Origin: Verrucomicrobiota bacterium
Lineage (GTDB): Bacteria > Verrucomicrobiota > Verrucomicrobiia > Limisphaerales > J093
Direction: 5' to 3'
DNA length: 64,000 bases
Assembly: GCA_016716505.1 (NCBI GenBank)
Contig: JADJWF010000001.1
Location: 682,001-746,000, forward strand
Shown here one piece after another: positions 53,056-62,549 of the stretch. The notes under the pieces are model-generated. The model had not been told where the DNA came from, made no database searches, and saw only the letters and a list, made by a program, of their open reading frames with translations. How positions within the stretch are numbered: the first letter of the stretch is position 1; the number at the start of each line of letters is the position of its first letter. Position numbers and translations under genes: made by a program.

Positions 53056-56000
53056 ATGAGCACCTGCGAAGTCCCCAGCCCCATCCTGAACTCGCCCTTC
53101 GCGGAGCCGAAGGAGCACTGGTGGATTCTGGAGGGCCAGCCCGCCGAGCGGCGTCCCGGCCGGCGGCCCGCGCTCTATTTCTACCGCGAGCCGAAACGCG
53201 AGACCGACGAGCGCGGCGGCCTCGCCATCGAGATGACGCTCGTGAACCACATCCGCCAGCGCGTGCAGGCGTGGCGCGAGAGCGGTTACGCGGGCGTCAC
53301 GCGCACCACACTCGAGCTGCTCCAGCACTGGCGGCGCGAGGGGCGCGAGCGGCGGCTGTTCTTCGCCCAGCTCGAGGCGGCGGAGACGATCATCTTCCTC
53401 AACGAGGCGCGGAGCGATTTCCGGCAGGGCCTCGAAATCCCGCGCGACGAGCCAAGCGACGACCGCAAGGCGGAGGGTTTCACCGGCTTCCTGCGCTACG
53501 CCTGCAAGATGGCCACCGGCTCCGGCAAGACGACGGTCATGGGGATGCTGGCCGCGTGGAGCATCCTCAACAAGGTGAACGACCGCAGCGACGGGCGCTT
53601 CTCCGACGTGGTGCTGGTGGTCTGCCCGAATGTGACCATCCGCGACCGGCTGCGGGAACTGGACCCGGAACTGGGCGAGGCCAGCCTTTACCGCACGCGC
53701 GACCTGGTGCCGGGACATCTCATGGAGCGGCTGCGCCAGGGCAAGGTGCTGGTCACGAACTGGCACGTCTTCGAGCCGCAATCCGTCACCAACGGCGACC
53801 CGGCCAAGGTCGTGAAGCGCGGGCGCGAGGTGCTGACGACCGAAACCATCCGCATCGGCAAAAAAACGACACCAAGCGGGGCACGCGCTGGCTCACGCGC
53901 GAGACGCTGCTGCAGCAGGTCGACAACGGGCTGCTGGAGGTCGTGAAGGGCGACCCGGCACAGGACGACACGTTGCAGGTCCGCAGCCGCCGCTACGTGG
54001 AGAGCGACACCGCGCTGCTCAACCGGATTCTTGGGCGAGACATCGGCGGCAAGCAGAACTTGCTCGTGATGAATGACGAGGCCCACCACGCCTACCGCAT
54101 CAAGCGCGAGGAGGCCGACGAGGACGAGGAGGACGAATTTGGCGAGGCGGAGGAGGCGGAGGAGTTTTTCAAGGAAGCGACGGTGTGGATTGACGGCCTG
54201 GACCGCATCCACAAGCAGCGCGGGATCAACTTCTGCGTGGACCTCTCGGCCACGCCCTACTTCCTGGGCCGCGTCGGGCAGCAGACGAACCGCCCGTTCC
54301 CGTGGGTGGTGAGCGATTTCAGCCTGATGGACGCCATCGAATCCGGGCTGGTGAAGATTCCGCAGTTGGCCATCCGCGACACGAGGGGGGCGGAGATTCC
54401 GGGCTACTTCAACATCTGGCGGTGGATTCTCCAGCCGGGACGCCTCACGCCGGCAGAGCGCGGCGGCAAGCACGCCGCGCCCAAGCCGGAGGCGGTGCTC
54501 AAGTGGGCGCACACGCCCATCGGCATGCTGGCGGGCTTGTGGGAGGCGGAGTTCAAGGCGTGGCAGGCCAGCGGCGAAGCCCGTCCGCCGGTCTTCATCC
54601 TCGTCTGCAAGAACACCGCGCTGGCGAACGTGGTCTTCGACTGGCTGGCCAACGGCAACTGCCCGAGCGGCATTCCGCCCGCCAAGATCGAAGGCTTCCG
54701 CAACACGCCAACGGAGACGAACACAATCATCGTCCACTCGAAGGTGGTCCACGAGACCGACACCGGCCAAGCCAGGAGCGACGAGGCGCGCTGGATGCGG
54801 TTCACGCTCGACACGGTGGGCAAAACGTCGTGGCCGGTGGACTCGCAGGGGCGCGAGCTTTACCCGGAAGGCTTCGCCGACCTGGCGAAGAAGCTCGACC
54901 GCCCGCTCCATCCGCCGGGGCGCGACGTGCGGTGCATTGTGAGCGTGGGGATGCTGACCGAGGGCTGGGATTGCAGCACGGTGACGCACATCATTGGGCT
55001 GCGGCCGTTCATGTCGCAGTTGCTCTGCGAGCAGGTCGTGGGGCGGGGCTTGCGCCGGGCCAGCTACGATGTGGGCGAGGACGGCCTGATGCGCGAGGAA
55101 GTGGCCAAGGTGTTCGGCGTGCCGTTCGAGGTGGTGCCGTTCAAGGCAAATCCCGGTGGCGCGCCGCCTCCGCCGGTGAAGCGCTTTCACGTCCACGCCC
55201 TGCCGGAGCGGGCGCACTTGGAAATCCGGTTCCCGCGTGTCGAGGGCTACACGCAGGCCGTGCGCAATCGCGTGACGGTGGACTGGACAAATGTTCCCCC
55301 TGTGCTCATCAAACCGGACCAGATTCCGCCCGAGGTCGAGGTGAAGGGCCTGAACCTTAGCAACCGCGGCCGCCCCTCATTGCTCGGGCCGGGGCGCGTG
55401 GACCAGGTGACGTTGCAGGAGCGCCGGGCCACCCTGCGCGTGCAGGAACTGGTTTTCGACGTGGCACGCGGGCTGACGCGGGAGTTCATCGAGCAGCGCG
55501 GCTGCGCAGTGCCGCCTCACGTGCTGTTTCCCCAAATGGCCGCCATCGTGGACCGCTACGTGCGGGAGGAAGTCGCCGTGCAACCCCCGGGGGGATGTGC
55601 GCGACCTGCACTTTGCCCCCTACTACGGCTGGCTGGTGGAGGTGCTGCGGGAGGCCATCCGCCCGGACGCGGCCAACGGCGAGGCGCCGGAAGTCCCGCG
55701 CTTCGAGCCGTCGCGCGGCCCCGGCTCCACGCGGGACGTGGATTTCTGGACCAGCCGCGAAGTGCGCGAGGTGCGGAAGTCGCACGTCAACTGCGTCGTC
55801 GCCGACACGCGCAAGTGGGAGCAGCAGGCGGCTTACTTCATTGACACCCACCCGGCGGTGCGGGCGTTCGTGAAGAACGCCGGTCTCGGCTTTGCCATCC
55901 CCTACCTGCACAACGGCCAGATGCACGATTACCAGCCCGATTTCATTATCCGGTTGGAGGGCGAAGCCGAGCGCTACTTGATTCTGGAGACCAAGGGTTA

Positions 56001-56148
56001 CGATCCGCTCGAAGATGTGAAGACTGCCGCCGCGAAGCGCTGGTGCGCCGCGGTCAACGCGCACGGTGGCTGCGGAACGTAGGAATACGCCCTGATTACG
56101 AAGCCCCTGGAGGTACCAAGCCGGCTGGCCCGGTATGGCCAAACGTGA
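53056..56148 (+). pseudogene. Type III-like restriction helicase-endonuclease (Res), disrupted
   Basis: The ancestral ~1030-residue protein cleaves DNA with Mod. Fragment 1 (ATG 53056): ILNSPFAEPKEHWW, RYACKMATGSGKTTVMGML (Walker A), VVLVVCPNVTIRDRL. It shifts frame at the seven-A run 53860-53866 (eight needed). Fragment 2: LVMNDEAHHAYRIK (DEAH box), VSVGMLTEGWDCSTVTHIIGL and QLLCEQVVGRGLRR (motif VI). It shifts at the six-G run 55589-55594 (five needed). Fragment 3: HDYQPDFIIRLEGEAERYLILETKGYD (PD...ExK nuclease). This ends at TAG 56080-56082, after which EYALITKPLEVPSRLARYGQT continues to TGA 56148, so the TAG probably replaced a Trp codon. As written it cannot make a full Res. Confidence 0.9.
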
Positions 56149-56404
56149 GCCGGCAAGGGCGGCCCTGCCGCTCAGGAGCGGCCGGCCGGCAGCAGCACAT
56201 GCCCGGCAATCCGCGGGTGAATTGGCGTGATGGGTGCGCTCGCGCGCCGCCCGCGGCTCCCGCCGGGCGGGGATTCGCCAGCGCCGTTGCGCCAAAAGGC
56301 CGGAGGAGCTGCCACGGAAGGGTTTCGAGAATTCGATTCAGGGCGCAAGAGTCTGCCAGTCGGCCGGGGGCGACCTTCCAATCAGCCCACTTCCGACTGT
56401 ACGA

Positions 56405-56515
56405 GGACCCGTAACGCCGGTTTCAGGACCGGCACAGGGACCGCCTCGGAAGTCAGCGATCCAGGCCGACAAGAATGTCGGCGGTACAAGCAGGCAAGAA
56501 TTCCGGCGCGACAAC
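56405..56515 (+). repeat. Single copy of the hairpin repeat in the gap after res
   Basis: The 388-base gap between res and the symporter gene (which ends here on the minus strand) has no gene. It contains one degenerate unit of the same family as the 58.6-kb array: a GCCGGTTTCAGGACCGGC hairpin, a linker GAAGTCAGCG, and GCCGACAAGAATGTCGGC followed by GGTAC and a decayed AAGAATTCCGGCG copy. Confidence 0.8.
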
Positions 56516-56536
56516 ACGCCGACCGGGCAGCGGCCC

Positions 56537-58468
56537 CTAAGGCCGCCGCGATTCCCGGCCGCTCCACAGGGTGTTGATCACGCGCAGGAGAATAAGACCG
56601 CACACCACGAAGACCCCGGTGAGCGCCAGAGCGGTCCCGGTGCGGCCGTAGAGGAAGTTGCCGACGGCAAAGAGGGACGACCAGATCGTCGCACAACCCG
56701 CGCTCCAGCCCACCAATGCCAGCGGGATGTTTTCATGCCGGGCAGCAGCCTCCGCCTCTGAAATCCCCGCCGCCTCGCGTATCCGCCGCCAGCCAGGCCC
56801 AAACGGACGAACTTTCCGATAAAACGCGATCAACGTCTGGCGGTCGGTCGCCGGAGCAAGAAACGCCGCAGTCACCCAGCAGATCGTGGTCAGGATCACT
56901 GTGAGGACGAGCGCCTCGTGGTCCGCGATGTAAGGCGCCACCGGCATCGCGGCAACGGCCTTGAGTTTCGCGGCAAGCACGTCCGGCTGGGCGGCGAACA
57001 CTTGGGGCAACGTAGCCGCGACGGCTTGCTTGACGGCGGCCGCGTGAAGTTTGTTGGCGACCAGAATGGCCACCGAGACCGCAAAGGAACTGATCATGGC
57101 GACCACCTCGCACCAGGCGTTGATGCGCCACCAGAACCACCGCAGCAGATAGAGCAGCCCCGTGCCGGCGCCGATCTGCAGGATGATCTGGAAGCCCCCC
57201 TTCGCGGTATCAATCAGATAGACCATAGCGGCCGAAACGAAGAACAGCCCGATGGTCGTCAGGCGCCCGACCCGGACGTAATGCCGCTCGGCGGCGTCGC
57301 GACGGAGGAACCGGCGGTAAAAGTCATGCACGAGGTATGAGGCGCCCCAGTTCAGGTGCGTGAGCAGCGTCGAGGAATTCGCCGCCACCAGGCCGCCCAC
57401 CATCAGGCCGAGGAAGCCCACCGGCAGGAACTTCATCATGGCGGGATAGGCAATGTCGTGGCCCAGCAGGCGGGGATCGAGGTTCGGGAACGCCTGCTGG
57501 ATGTCCGCGAGCCGCGGGAAAACGATCAACGAGGCCAGCGCGACCAGGATCCACGGCCACGGGCGGAGCACGTAATGGGCGAGGTTGAAAAAGAGCACCG
57601 CGCCCAGGGAGTCTTTCTCCGTCTTGGACGCCAGCATCCGTTGGGCGATGTAGCTGCCGCCGCCCGGTTCCGCGCCTGGATACCACACGGCCCACCACTG
57701 GACAGCGATGGGCATGATGAAAACGGCCAGCGCCAGGTCCCAGTTGTTGGAGAAGTCGGGCAGGACGTTGAGGTAGTGGATCATTGTCTGGCCATCCGGG
57801 CCGGGAATGGGCGCCGAGAGCTTGCTGACCAGCACGTTCAGGCCGCCGACGTGCTGGACGGCGAAGTACGCGGCCGCGATCACCGCCGTCATCATCAGGA
57901 GAAACTGGATCATATCAATGACCAGCACGCCCCAGAGGCCCGAGTGCGCGGCGAAAACCACGTTGAGCGCGCCCACAAACAGCAGCGTTTGCCAGCGGGG
58001 CAGGCCGAAGAGGACGTTGGCAATCTTGCAGGCCGCGAGGTTGACCGTGGCCATGATCACGCAGTTGAAGAACAGCCCGAGATACACCGCCCGAAAGCCG
58101 CGCACCACGCTGGCCGCCTTGCCCGAGTAACGGACCTCGTACAGCTCCAGGTCGGTCATCACCTCCGAGCGGCGCCACAGGCGCGCGTAAAAGAACACGG
58201 TGGCCACGCCGGTGAGCACGAACGCCCACCAGACCCAGTTCCCGGCGACGCCGTTCTGGCGGACGATGTCGGTGACGAGGTTCGGGGTGTCGCTGCTGAA
58301 GGTGGTGGCGACCATGGAAAGGCCGGCCAGCCACCACGGCACCGCGCGCCCGGAAACGAAGAACTCGGTGGTGTTCCGTCCGGCCCGTTTCCCGAAGAAC
58401 AGCGCTGGAACGAAGCAGATCAGCAGCGATGCCGCGATGATCAGCCAGTCAATCAGTTGGAGTTTCAT
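56537..58468 (-). CDS. Sodium:solute symporter (SSS family)
   Basis: A 643-residue transporter with about 13-14 membrane helices. Family signatures are FFGKRAGRNTTEFFVSGRAVPWWLAGLSMVATTFSSDTPN, NLAACKIANVLFGLPRWQTLLFVG, WWAVWYPGAEPGGGSYIAQRMLASKTEKDSLGAVLFF and GLVAANSSTLLTHLNWGASYLVHDFY. It would use the sodium gradient to import a sugar, inositol, sialic acid or similar solute; substrate undetermined. A C-terminal soluble stretch (DRQTLIAFYRKVRPFGPGWRRI) precedes the last helices. Its start faces the large repeat array and, beyond it, leuC. Confidence 0.93.
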   Translation of the reverse strand: MKLQLIDWLIIAASLLICFVPALFFGKRAGRNTTEFFVSGRAVPWWLAGLSMVATTFSSDTPNLVTDIVRQNGVAGNWVWWAFVLTGVATVFFYARLWRRSEVMTDLELYEVRYSGKAASVVRGFRAVYLGLFFNCVIMATVNLAACKIANVLFGLPRWQTLLFVGALNVVFAAHSGLWGVLVIDMIQFLLMMTAVIAAAYFAVQHVGGLNVLVSKLSAPIPGPDGQTMIHYLNVLPDFSNNWDLALAVFIMPIAVQWWAVWYPGAEPGGGSYIAQRMLASKTEKDSLGAVLFFNLAHYVLRPWPWILVALASLIVFPRLADIQQAFPNLDPRLLGHDIAYPAMMKFLPVGFLGLMVGGLVAANSSTLLTHLNWGASYLVHDFYRRFLRRDAAERHYVRVGRLTTIGLFFVSAAMVYLIDTAKGGFQIILQIGAGTGLLYLLRWFWWRINAWCEVVAMISSFAVSVAILVANKLHAAAVKQAVAATLPQVFAAQPDVLAAKLKAVAAMPVAPYIADHEALVLTVILTTICWVTAAFLAPATDRQTLIAFYRKVRPFGPGWRRIREAAGISEAEAAARHENIPLALVGWSAGCATIWSSLFAVGNFLYGRTGTALALTGVFVVCGLILLRVINTLWSGRESRRP

Positions 58469-58649
58469 GCGTCAGACAAAGTTGCCGAGGGCGGGGGCGA
58501 AGCGGAAAAACCGGCCGTGCCGCGTAGCGGTGCGGAGGACTGGGAGGCGCGGTCGCACATCGGTTGCCGGAATTTTCTCCATCTCACCAGCCGGAAGGCC
58601 GCCGGGCAAGCGGTCTTCCGAAGGGCTTCGGAACGCGGCGCCGCCGCCG

Positions 58650-59765
58650 AGCCGGAAGCCGACCTGGAGGTCGGCGGTACTTGTCACGCCGGTCTCCGGA
58701 CCGGCACAAAAGCCGGGCGGGAGGTCAGCGCTACCGGCCGACAGGAATGTCGGCGCCACGAGGCGCCAAGAAGGCCGGCAATCCGCGCCGACCTGGAGGT
58801 CGGCGGTACTTGTAACGCCGGTCTCCTGACCGGCACCCGAGCCGATCGGGAGGTCAGTGCTACCGGCCGACAAGAATGTCAGCGCTACCGGCGGCAGGAA
58901 GGCCGGCAGTCCGTGCCGACTTGGAGGTCGGCGGTACCCGTAGCGCCGGTCTCCGGACCGGCACACAAGCCTGGCGGGAGGTCACCGCTACCGGCCGGCA
59001 AGAATGTCGGTGTTACGTGGCGCCAAGAAGGCCGGCGGTCTATGCCGACTTGGAGGTCGGCGTTACCCGTAGCGCCGGTCTCCCGACCGGCACCCGAGCC
59101 GAGCGGAAGGTCAGTGCTACCGGCCGGCAAGAATGTCAGCACTACGCGCCGACAAGAATGTCGGCGTTACAGGCCGACAGGAATGTCAGCGCTACCGGCC
59201 GACAGGAATGTCGGTGTTACGAGCCGCCAGGAAGGCTGGCAGTCCGTGCCGACCCGGAGGTCGGCGGTACTTGTAACGCCGGTCTCCCGACCGGCACACA
59301 CGCCGAGCGGGAGGTCAGCGCTACAGGCCGACAGGAATGTCGGTGTTACGTGGCGCCAAGAAGGCCGGCAGTCCGTGCCGACCTGGAGGTCGGCGGTACC
59401 CGTAGCGCCGGTCTCCCGACCGGCAAACACGCCGATCGGGAGGTCAGCGCTACACGCCGACAGGAATCTCAGCGCTACAGGCCGACAAGAATGTCAGCGC
59501 TACCGGCGGCAGGAAGGTCGGCAGTCCGTGCCGACCTGGAGGTCGGCGGTCCTTGTAACGCCGGTCTCCGGACCGGCACACAAGCCGAGCGGGAGTTCAG
59601 CGCTACCGGCCGACAAGAATGTCAGCGCTACCGGCCGACAGGAATGTCGGCGCTACAGGCCGGCAAGAATGTCGGCGCTACAGGCCGGCAAGAATGTCGG
59701 CGCTACCGGCGGCAGGAAGGCCGCCGGTCCATGCCGACCTGGAGGTCGGCGGTACCCATAACGCC
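58650..59765 (+). repeat. Composite hairpin array: 129-bp units with inserted 25-bp subunits
   Basis: The 1.4-kb divergent region between the symporter and leuC has no gene. It holds eight copies of the GCCGACCTGGAGGTCGGC hairpin at 58658, 58787, 58915, 59044, 59248, 59377, 59530 and 59733 (spacings 129, 128, 129, 204, 129, 153, 203). The longer spacings equal 129 plus one or three copies of a 25-bp subunit (GCGCTACCGGCCGACAAGAA then TGTCA), seen as a pure run near 59603-59703. A third hairpin type, GCCGGTCTCCGGACCGGC, recurs in each unit. Long open frames across it have repetitive translations and are not genes. Confidence 0.92.
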
Positions 59766-59853
59766 TTCTTCGCCGGTTCGCCAAGCATTGCGCTTCGGAT
59801 CGCGCGGCGACGGTTGCTACGGGCGCACCGGTTGGCTAGGGTCTCCCCACTTT

Positions 59854-61230
59854 ATGACGCTGACCGAGAAGATCCTGGCCCGTGCGGCCGGCAAGGCCTC
59901 CGTGCGGGCCGGCGACAATGTCTGGGTGAACGCCGACATCCTGATGACGCACGATGTCTGCGGCCCGGGCACGATCGGGGTGTTTCACCGCGAGTTCGGA
60001 CGTGACGCCAAGGTGTGGGATCGGGACCGCGTCGTGATCATCCCCGACCACTACATCTTCACCGCCGACTCGAAGTCCAACCGCAACGTGGACATCCTGC
60101 GGGACTTCGTCCGGGAGCAGGGCATCACGTACTTTTACGACGTGATTGACGACCCGAACGGGTCGTGGCGGTTTGACCCCGGTCGCGGCCCGCTGAAGCG
60201 CCAGTACGGCAGCCAGTACGCCGGGGTTTGCCACACGGCGTTGCCGCAAAAAGGCCACACCCGTCCAGGCGAGGTGCTGTTCGGCACCGACTCGCACACC
60301 TGCATGGCCGGCGCCTTTAACGAATTCGCCACCGGCATTGGGAACACGGACGCCGGTTTCGTGATGGGCACGGGCAAGCTGCTGCTCAAGGTGCCCGAGA
60401 CGATGCGCTTCCGCCTCGAAGGTCGGCTGCAACCGGGCGTGATGGCCAAGGACATCATCCTTCACATCATCGGCGAGATCGGCTTCGACGGTGCCACCTA
60501 CCGCGCGATGCAGTTCGACGGCGACGGCGTGGCCGGCCTCTCGATGGACGACCGCATGACGGTCGCGAACATGGCGATCGAAGCGGGCGGCAAGAACGGC
60601 ATCTTCCCGTTCGACGCGCGGACCGCCGAGTACGTGGAGGCGCGGACAAAGCTGAATGGCACGCGCCAGACGTACGAGCCGGTCGAGCCGGACCGCGACC
60701 AGAAGTTCATCTACGAGCTGGTGGTCGAATTGGACAAGCTGGAGCCCACGGTGGCGTGTCATCCCGATCCCGGCCAACGGAAGAAGGCGAAGGAGCTGAG
60801 CAGCATCCGGCTCGACCGCGCGTATGTGGGTTCCTGCACCGGGGGCAAGACGAGCGATTTCGTGGAGTTCGCCCGCGTGTTGCGCGGCAAACGGGTGGTC
60901 ATTGACACCTTTGGCGTGCCGGCCACGCCGGAGATTGTCCACGACCTGCAGAACACGCGGTGGGGCGGCCGCACGATCTGGGACATCCTGGTGGATGCCG
61001 GGGTGCGGATGACCGAGAACGCGGGCTGCGCCGCCTGCCTCGGCGGGCCCGTGGACACGTTTGGGCGGATTAACCAGCCCGGCCTCAAGTGCATCAGCGC
61101 CACGAACCGCAATTTCCCTGGCCGCATGGGCGACAAGGAATCGCAAGTGTTCCTCGCGAGTCCGGCCACCGTGGCCGCCAGCGCCCTGACCGGCCGGATC
61201 ACCGATCCGCGCGAACTGCTGCCGGCTTGA
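59854..61230 (+). CDS. leuC: 3-isopropylmalate dehydratase large subunit
   Basis: LeuC, with LeuD, isomerises 2- to 3-isopropylmalate in leucine synthesis through a [4Fe-4S] cluster. Visible are MTLTEKILARAAG, VNADILMTHDVCGP, VIIPDHYIFTAD, EVLFGTDSHTCMAGAFNEFATGIGNTD, GSCTGGKTSDF (first cluster Cys) and NAGCAACLGGPVDTFG (the other two cysteines). The 458-residue length is normal, though a ~20-residue stretch (GSWRFDPGRGPLKRQYGSQY) before GVCHTALPQKGH is longer than in many LeuC. Homoaconitase-like alternatives cannot be excluded. leuD is not adjacent. The ATG at 59854 follows the repeat array by about 90 bases. Confidence 0.93.
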   Translation: MTLTEKILARAAGKASVRAGDNVWVNADILMTHDVCGPGTIGVFHREFGRDAKVWDRDRVVIIPDHYIFTADSKSNRNVDILRDFVREQGITYFYDVIDDPNGSWRFDPGRGPLKRQYGSQYAGVCHTALPQKGHTRPGEVLFGTDSHTCMAGAFNEFATGIGNTDAGFVMGTGKLLLKVPETMRFRLEGRLQPGVMAKDIILHIIGEIGFDGATYRAMQFDGDGVAGLSMDDRMTVANMAIEAGGKNGIFPFDARTAEYVEARTKLNGTRQTYEPVEPDRDQKFIYELVVELDKLEPTVACHPDPGQRKKAKELSSIRLDRAYVGSCTGGKTSDFVEFARVLRGKRVVIDTFGVPATPEIVHDLQNTRWGGRTIWDILVDAGVRMTENAGCAACLGGPVDTFGRINQPGLKCISATNRNFPGRMGDKESQVFLASPATVAASALTGRITDPRELLPA

Positions 61231-61364
61231 GCCACGGCGAAGTCGTTGGAGGGGAGCGCTGCCACCGAACCGGACGGGCCGGCCTTTCAGCCGGCGAACC
61301 GGCCGAGTTCGACGTCCTCGGTGATTCGTCACGAGAACACGGGACGGAACGGCGCCGGGGACCT

Positions 61365-61610
61365 GCCGGCAAGAATGTCGGCGCTACATCGCGCAGTCGC
61401 AGATTCGCCGACAAGAATGTCGGCGCTACATCGCGCGGTCGCGGACTCGCCGACAAGAATGTCGGCGCTACATCGCGCGGTCGCGGACTCGCCGACAAGA
61501 ATGTTGGCGCTACACCATGCAGTCGCGGACTCGCCGACAGGAATGTCGGCGCTACATCACGCGGTCGCGGACTCGCCGACAGTAATTTTGGCGGCACGTC
61601 ACGCGGCAGC
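61365..61610 (+). repeat. Six-unit hairpin array with exact 42-bp period
   Basis: The convergent gap between leuC and the HAD gene (61231-61689) has no gene. The word AAGAATGTCGG or its variants begins at 61371, 61413, 61455, 61497, 61539 and 61581, always 42 bp apart. Each unit is GCCGACAAGAATGTCGGC, GCTACATCGC, and GCGGTCGCGGACTC, with decay in the last unit. The hairpin word is shared with the 58.6-kb array. Confidence 0.93.
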
Positions 61611-61689
61611 GGAGTGTACGCAGGTGGCTTGCACAACGGACGGTCGGCTGCCCGGCCACCGCCGGGTAACTCGATCATTCCGCTGAACG

Positions 61690-62469
61690 TCACCGGGCAG
61701 TCTCGAGAGCCCAGATCAACGCCTGTTCCACGCCCAGGCCCGCCGGCAGCGTTGCCACGAATCCTCCGCCGGCCCGTACCGCTTCCTTGACGGCTGGAAT
61801 CGCGTTGGCCGGAGCCGCGAGCCAGCGCGCCCTTTCCCGCGAAAGCATCGGCAAGTCGTTGAGGTGATCACCGGCGGCGAACACCCGCTCCGGGCTCACG
61901 CCGAGACCGCGGCAGATTTCCCCCAAGGCGGAACCCTTGCTGTAGGCGGCGTGGCTGAAACGGGCGTACACATCGTTGCGCACGACGGTCAGGTTCGGCA
62001 CGCCGGCGCAATAGTCGTTCAACCAGGCGTGGATCACGTCGGCGTCCGAGTTCCGCCGGGCGACGAGACAAAAGGGCGACCAAGGGTCCGCGTACACGGC
62101 GGCTTCGAAGCGTTCCCGGACCCACGCTGCCAGGCGCGGAACATCGGCCGCAACCTCCGCGAAGAGTTGCGCGTGATCGGCCGCGCAACGGGAATTCCAC
62201 GGTTCGAGCGGATTGAAGCTCGCACCGTCCCGCACGTGGATTTCGCGCTCAACGAGGACCAGGAAGTCGGGCTGGACCGTCAGGCGGGCGCGGGCCATCG
62301 CCTCCAGCAGACTGGTGAGGTCCCGACCGGTGTTGATCACCCAGCGCGCGCCGCGGGCCTGGAGATCGGCGAGAAGTTGCTGCAAACCGGGCGGCACGGG
62401 TTGCCGCTCGAACTCGGAAAACACGGTCCCGTCAAAGTCGGTGGAAATGAGTTGAAAGGGCAGTTCCAT
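61690..62469 (-). CDS. HAD-superfamily (type IIB) phosphatase
   Basis: A 259-residue HAD hydrolase: motif I STDFDGTVFSE (DxD nucleophile), motif II VINTGRD, a cap with YADPWSPFCLVARRN, motif III lysine in SHAAYSKGSALGEICRGLGV and motif IV AAGDHLNDLPML. It belongs to the Cof/sucrose-phosphatase-like IIB group that dephosphorylates small sugar phosphates. The ATG at 62469 places motif I at residue ~10; the 27 residues upstream in frame are not family-like. Divergent from the small TPR gene. Confidence 0.87.
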   Translation of the reverse strand: MELPFQLISTDFDGTVFSEFERQPVPPGLQQLLADLQARGARWVINTGRDLTSLLEAMARARLTVQPDFLVLVEREIHVRDGASFNPLEPWNSRCAADHAQLFAEVAADVPRLAAWVRERFEAAVYADPWSPFCLVARRNSDADVIHAWLNDYCAGVPNLTVVRNDVYARFSHAAYSKGSALGEICRGLGVSPERVFAAGDHLNDLPMLSRERARWLAAPANAIPAVKEAVRAGGGFVATLPAGLGVEQALIWALETAR

Positions 62470-62549
62470 GGCGTATCCGCTCGGCGAGGGGACCCGCGCC
62501 CGCCCGCGCCTTGCGCATCCGCAGTGTCCCGCGCAAGCTGGAGTCGTCA

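Noticed and set aside
53860..53866. Programmed -1 frameshift as the sole explanation for the split res
   Set aside because: Slippage at the A run is possible, but a second indel and a stop further down would still destroy the protein, so decay or sequence error is the simpler view.
57356..59761. Very long plus-strand open frame over the symporter and array
   Set aside because: The first part is antisense to a clear transporter gene and the rest is a repetitive translation of the hairpin array; there is no domain or start signal.
58876..59853. N-terminal extension of leuC through the array
   Set aside because: LeuC similarity begins exactly at the ATG at 59854; the upstream frame is repeat-derived.
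61365..61610. CRISPR-like regular spacing
   Set aside because: The would-be spacers are nearly identical between units and there is no cas gene; it is a tandem hairpin repeat.
61246..61686. Possible small gene of repeated 14-residue units
   Set aside because: The 42-bp period is a multiple of three, so repeats stay open by chance; both strands give open frames, and the units look selected as hairpins rather than protein.
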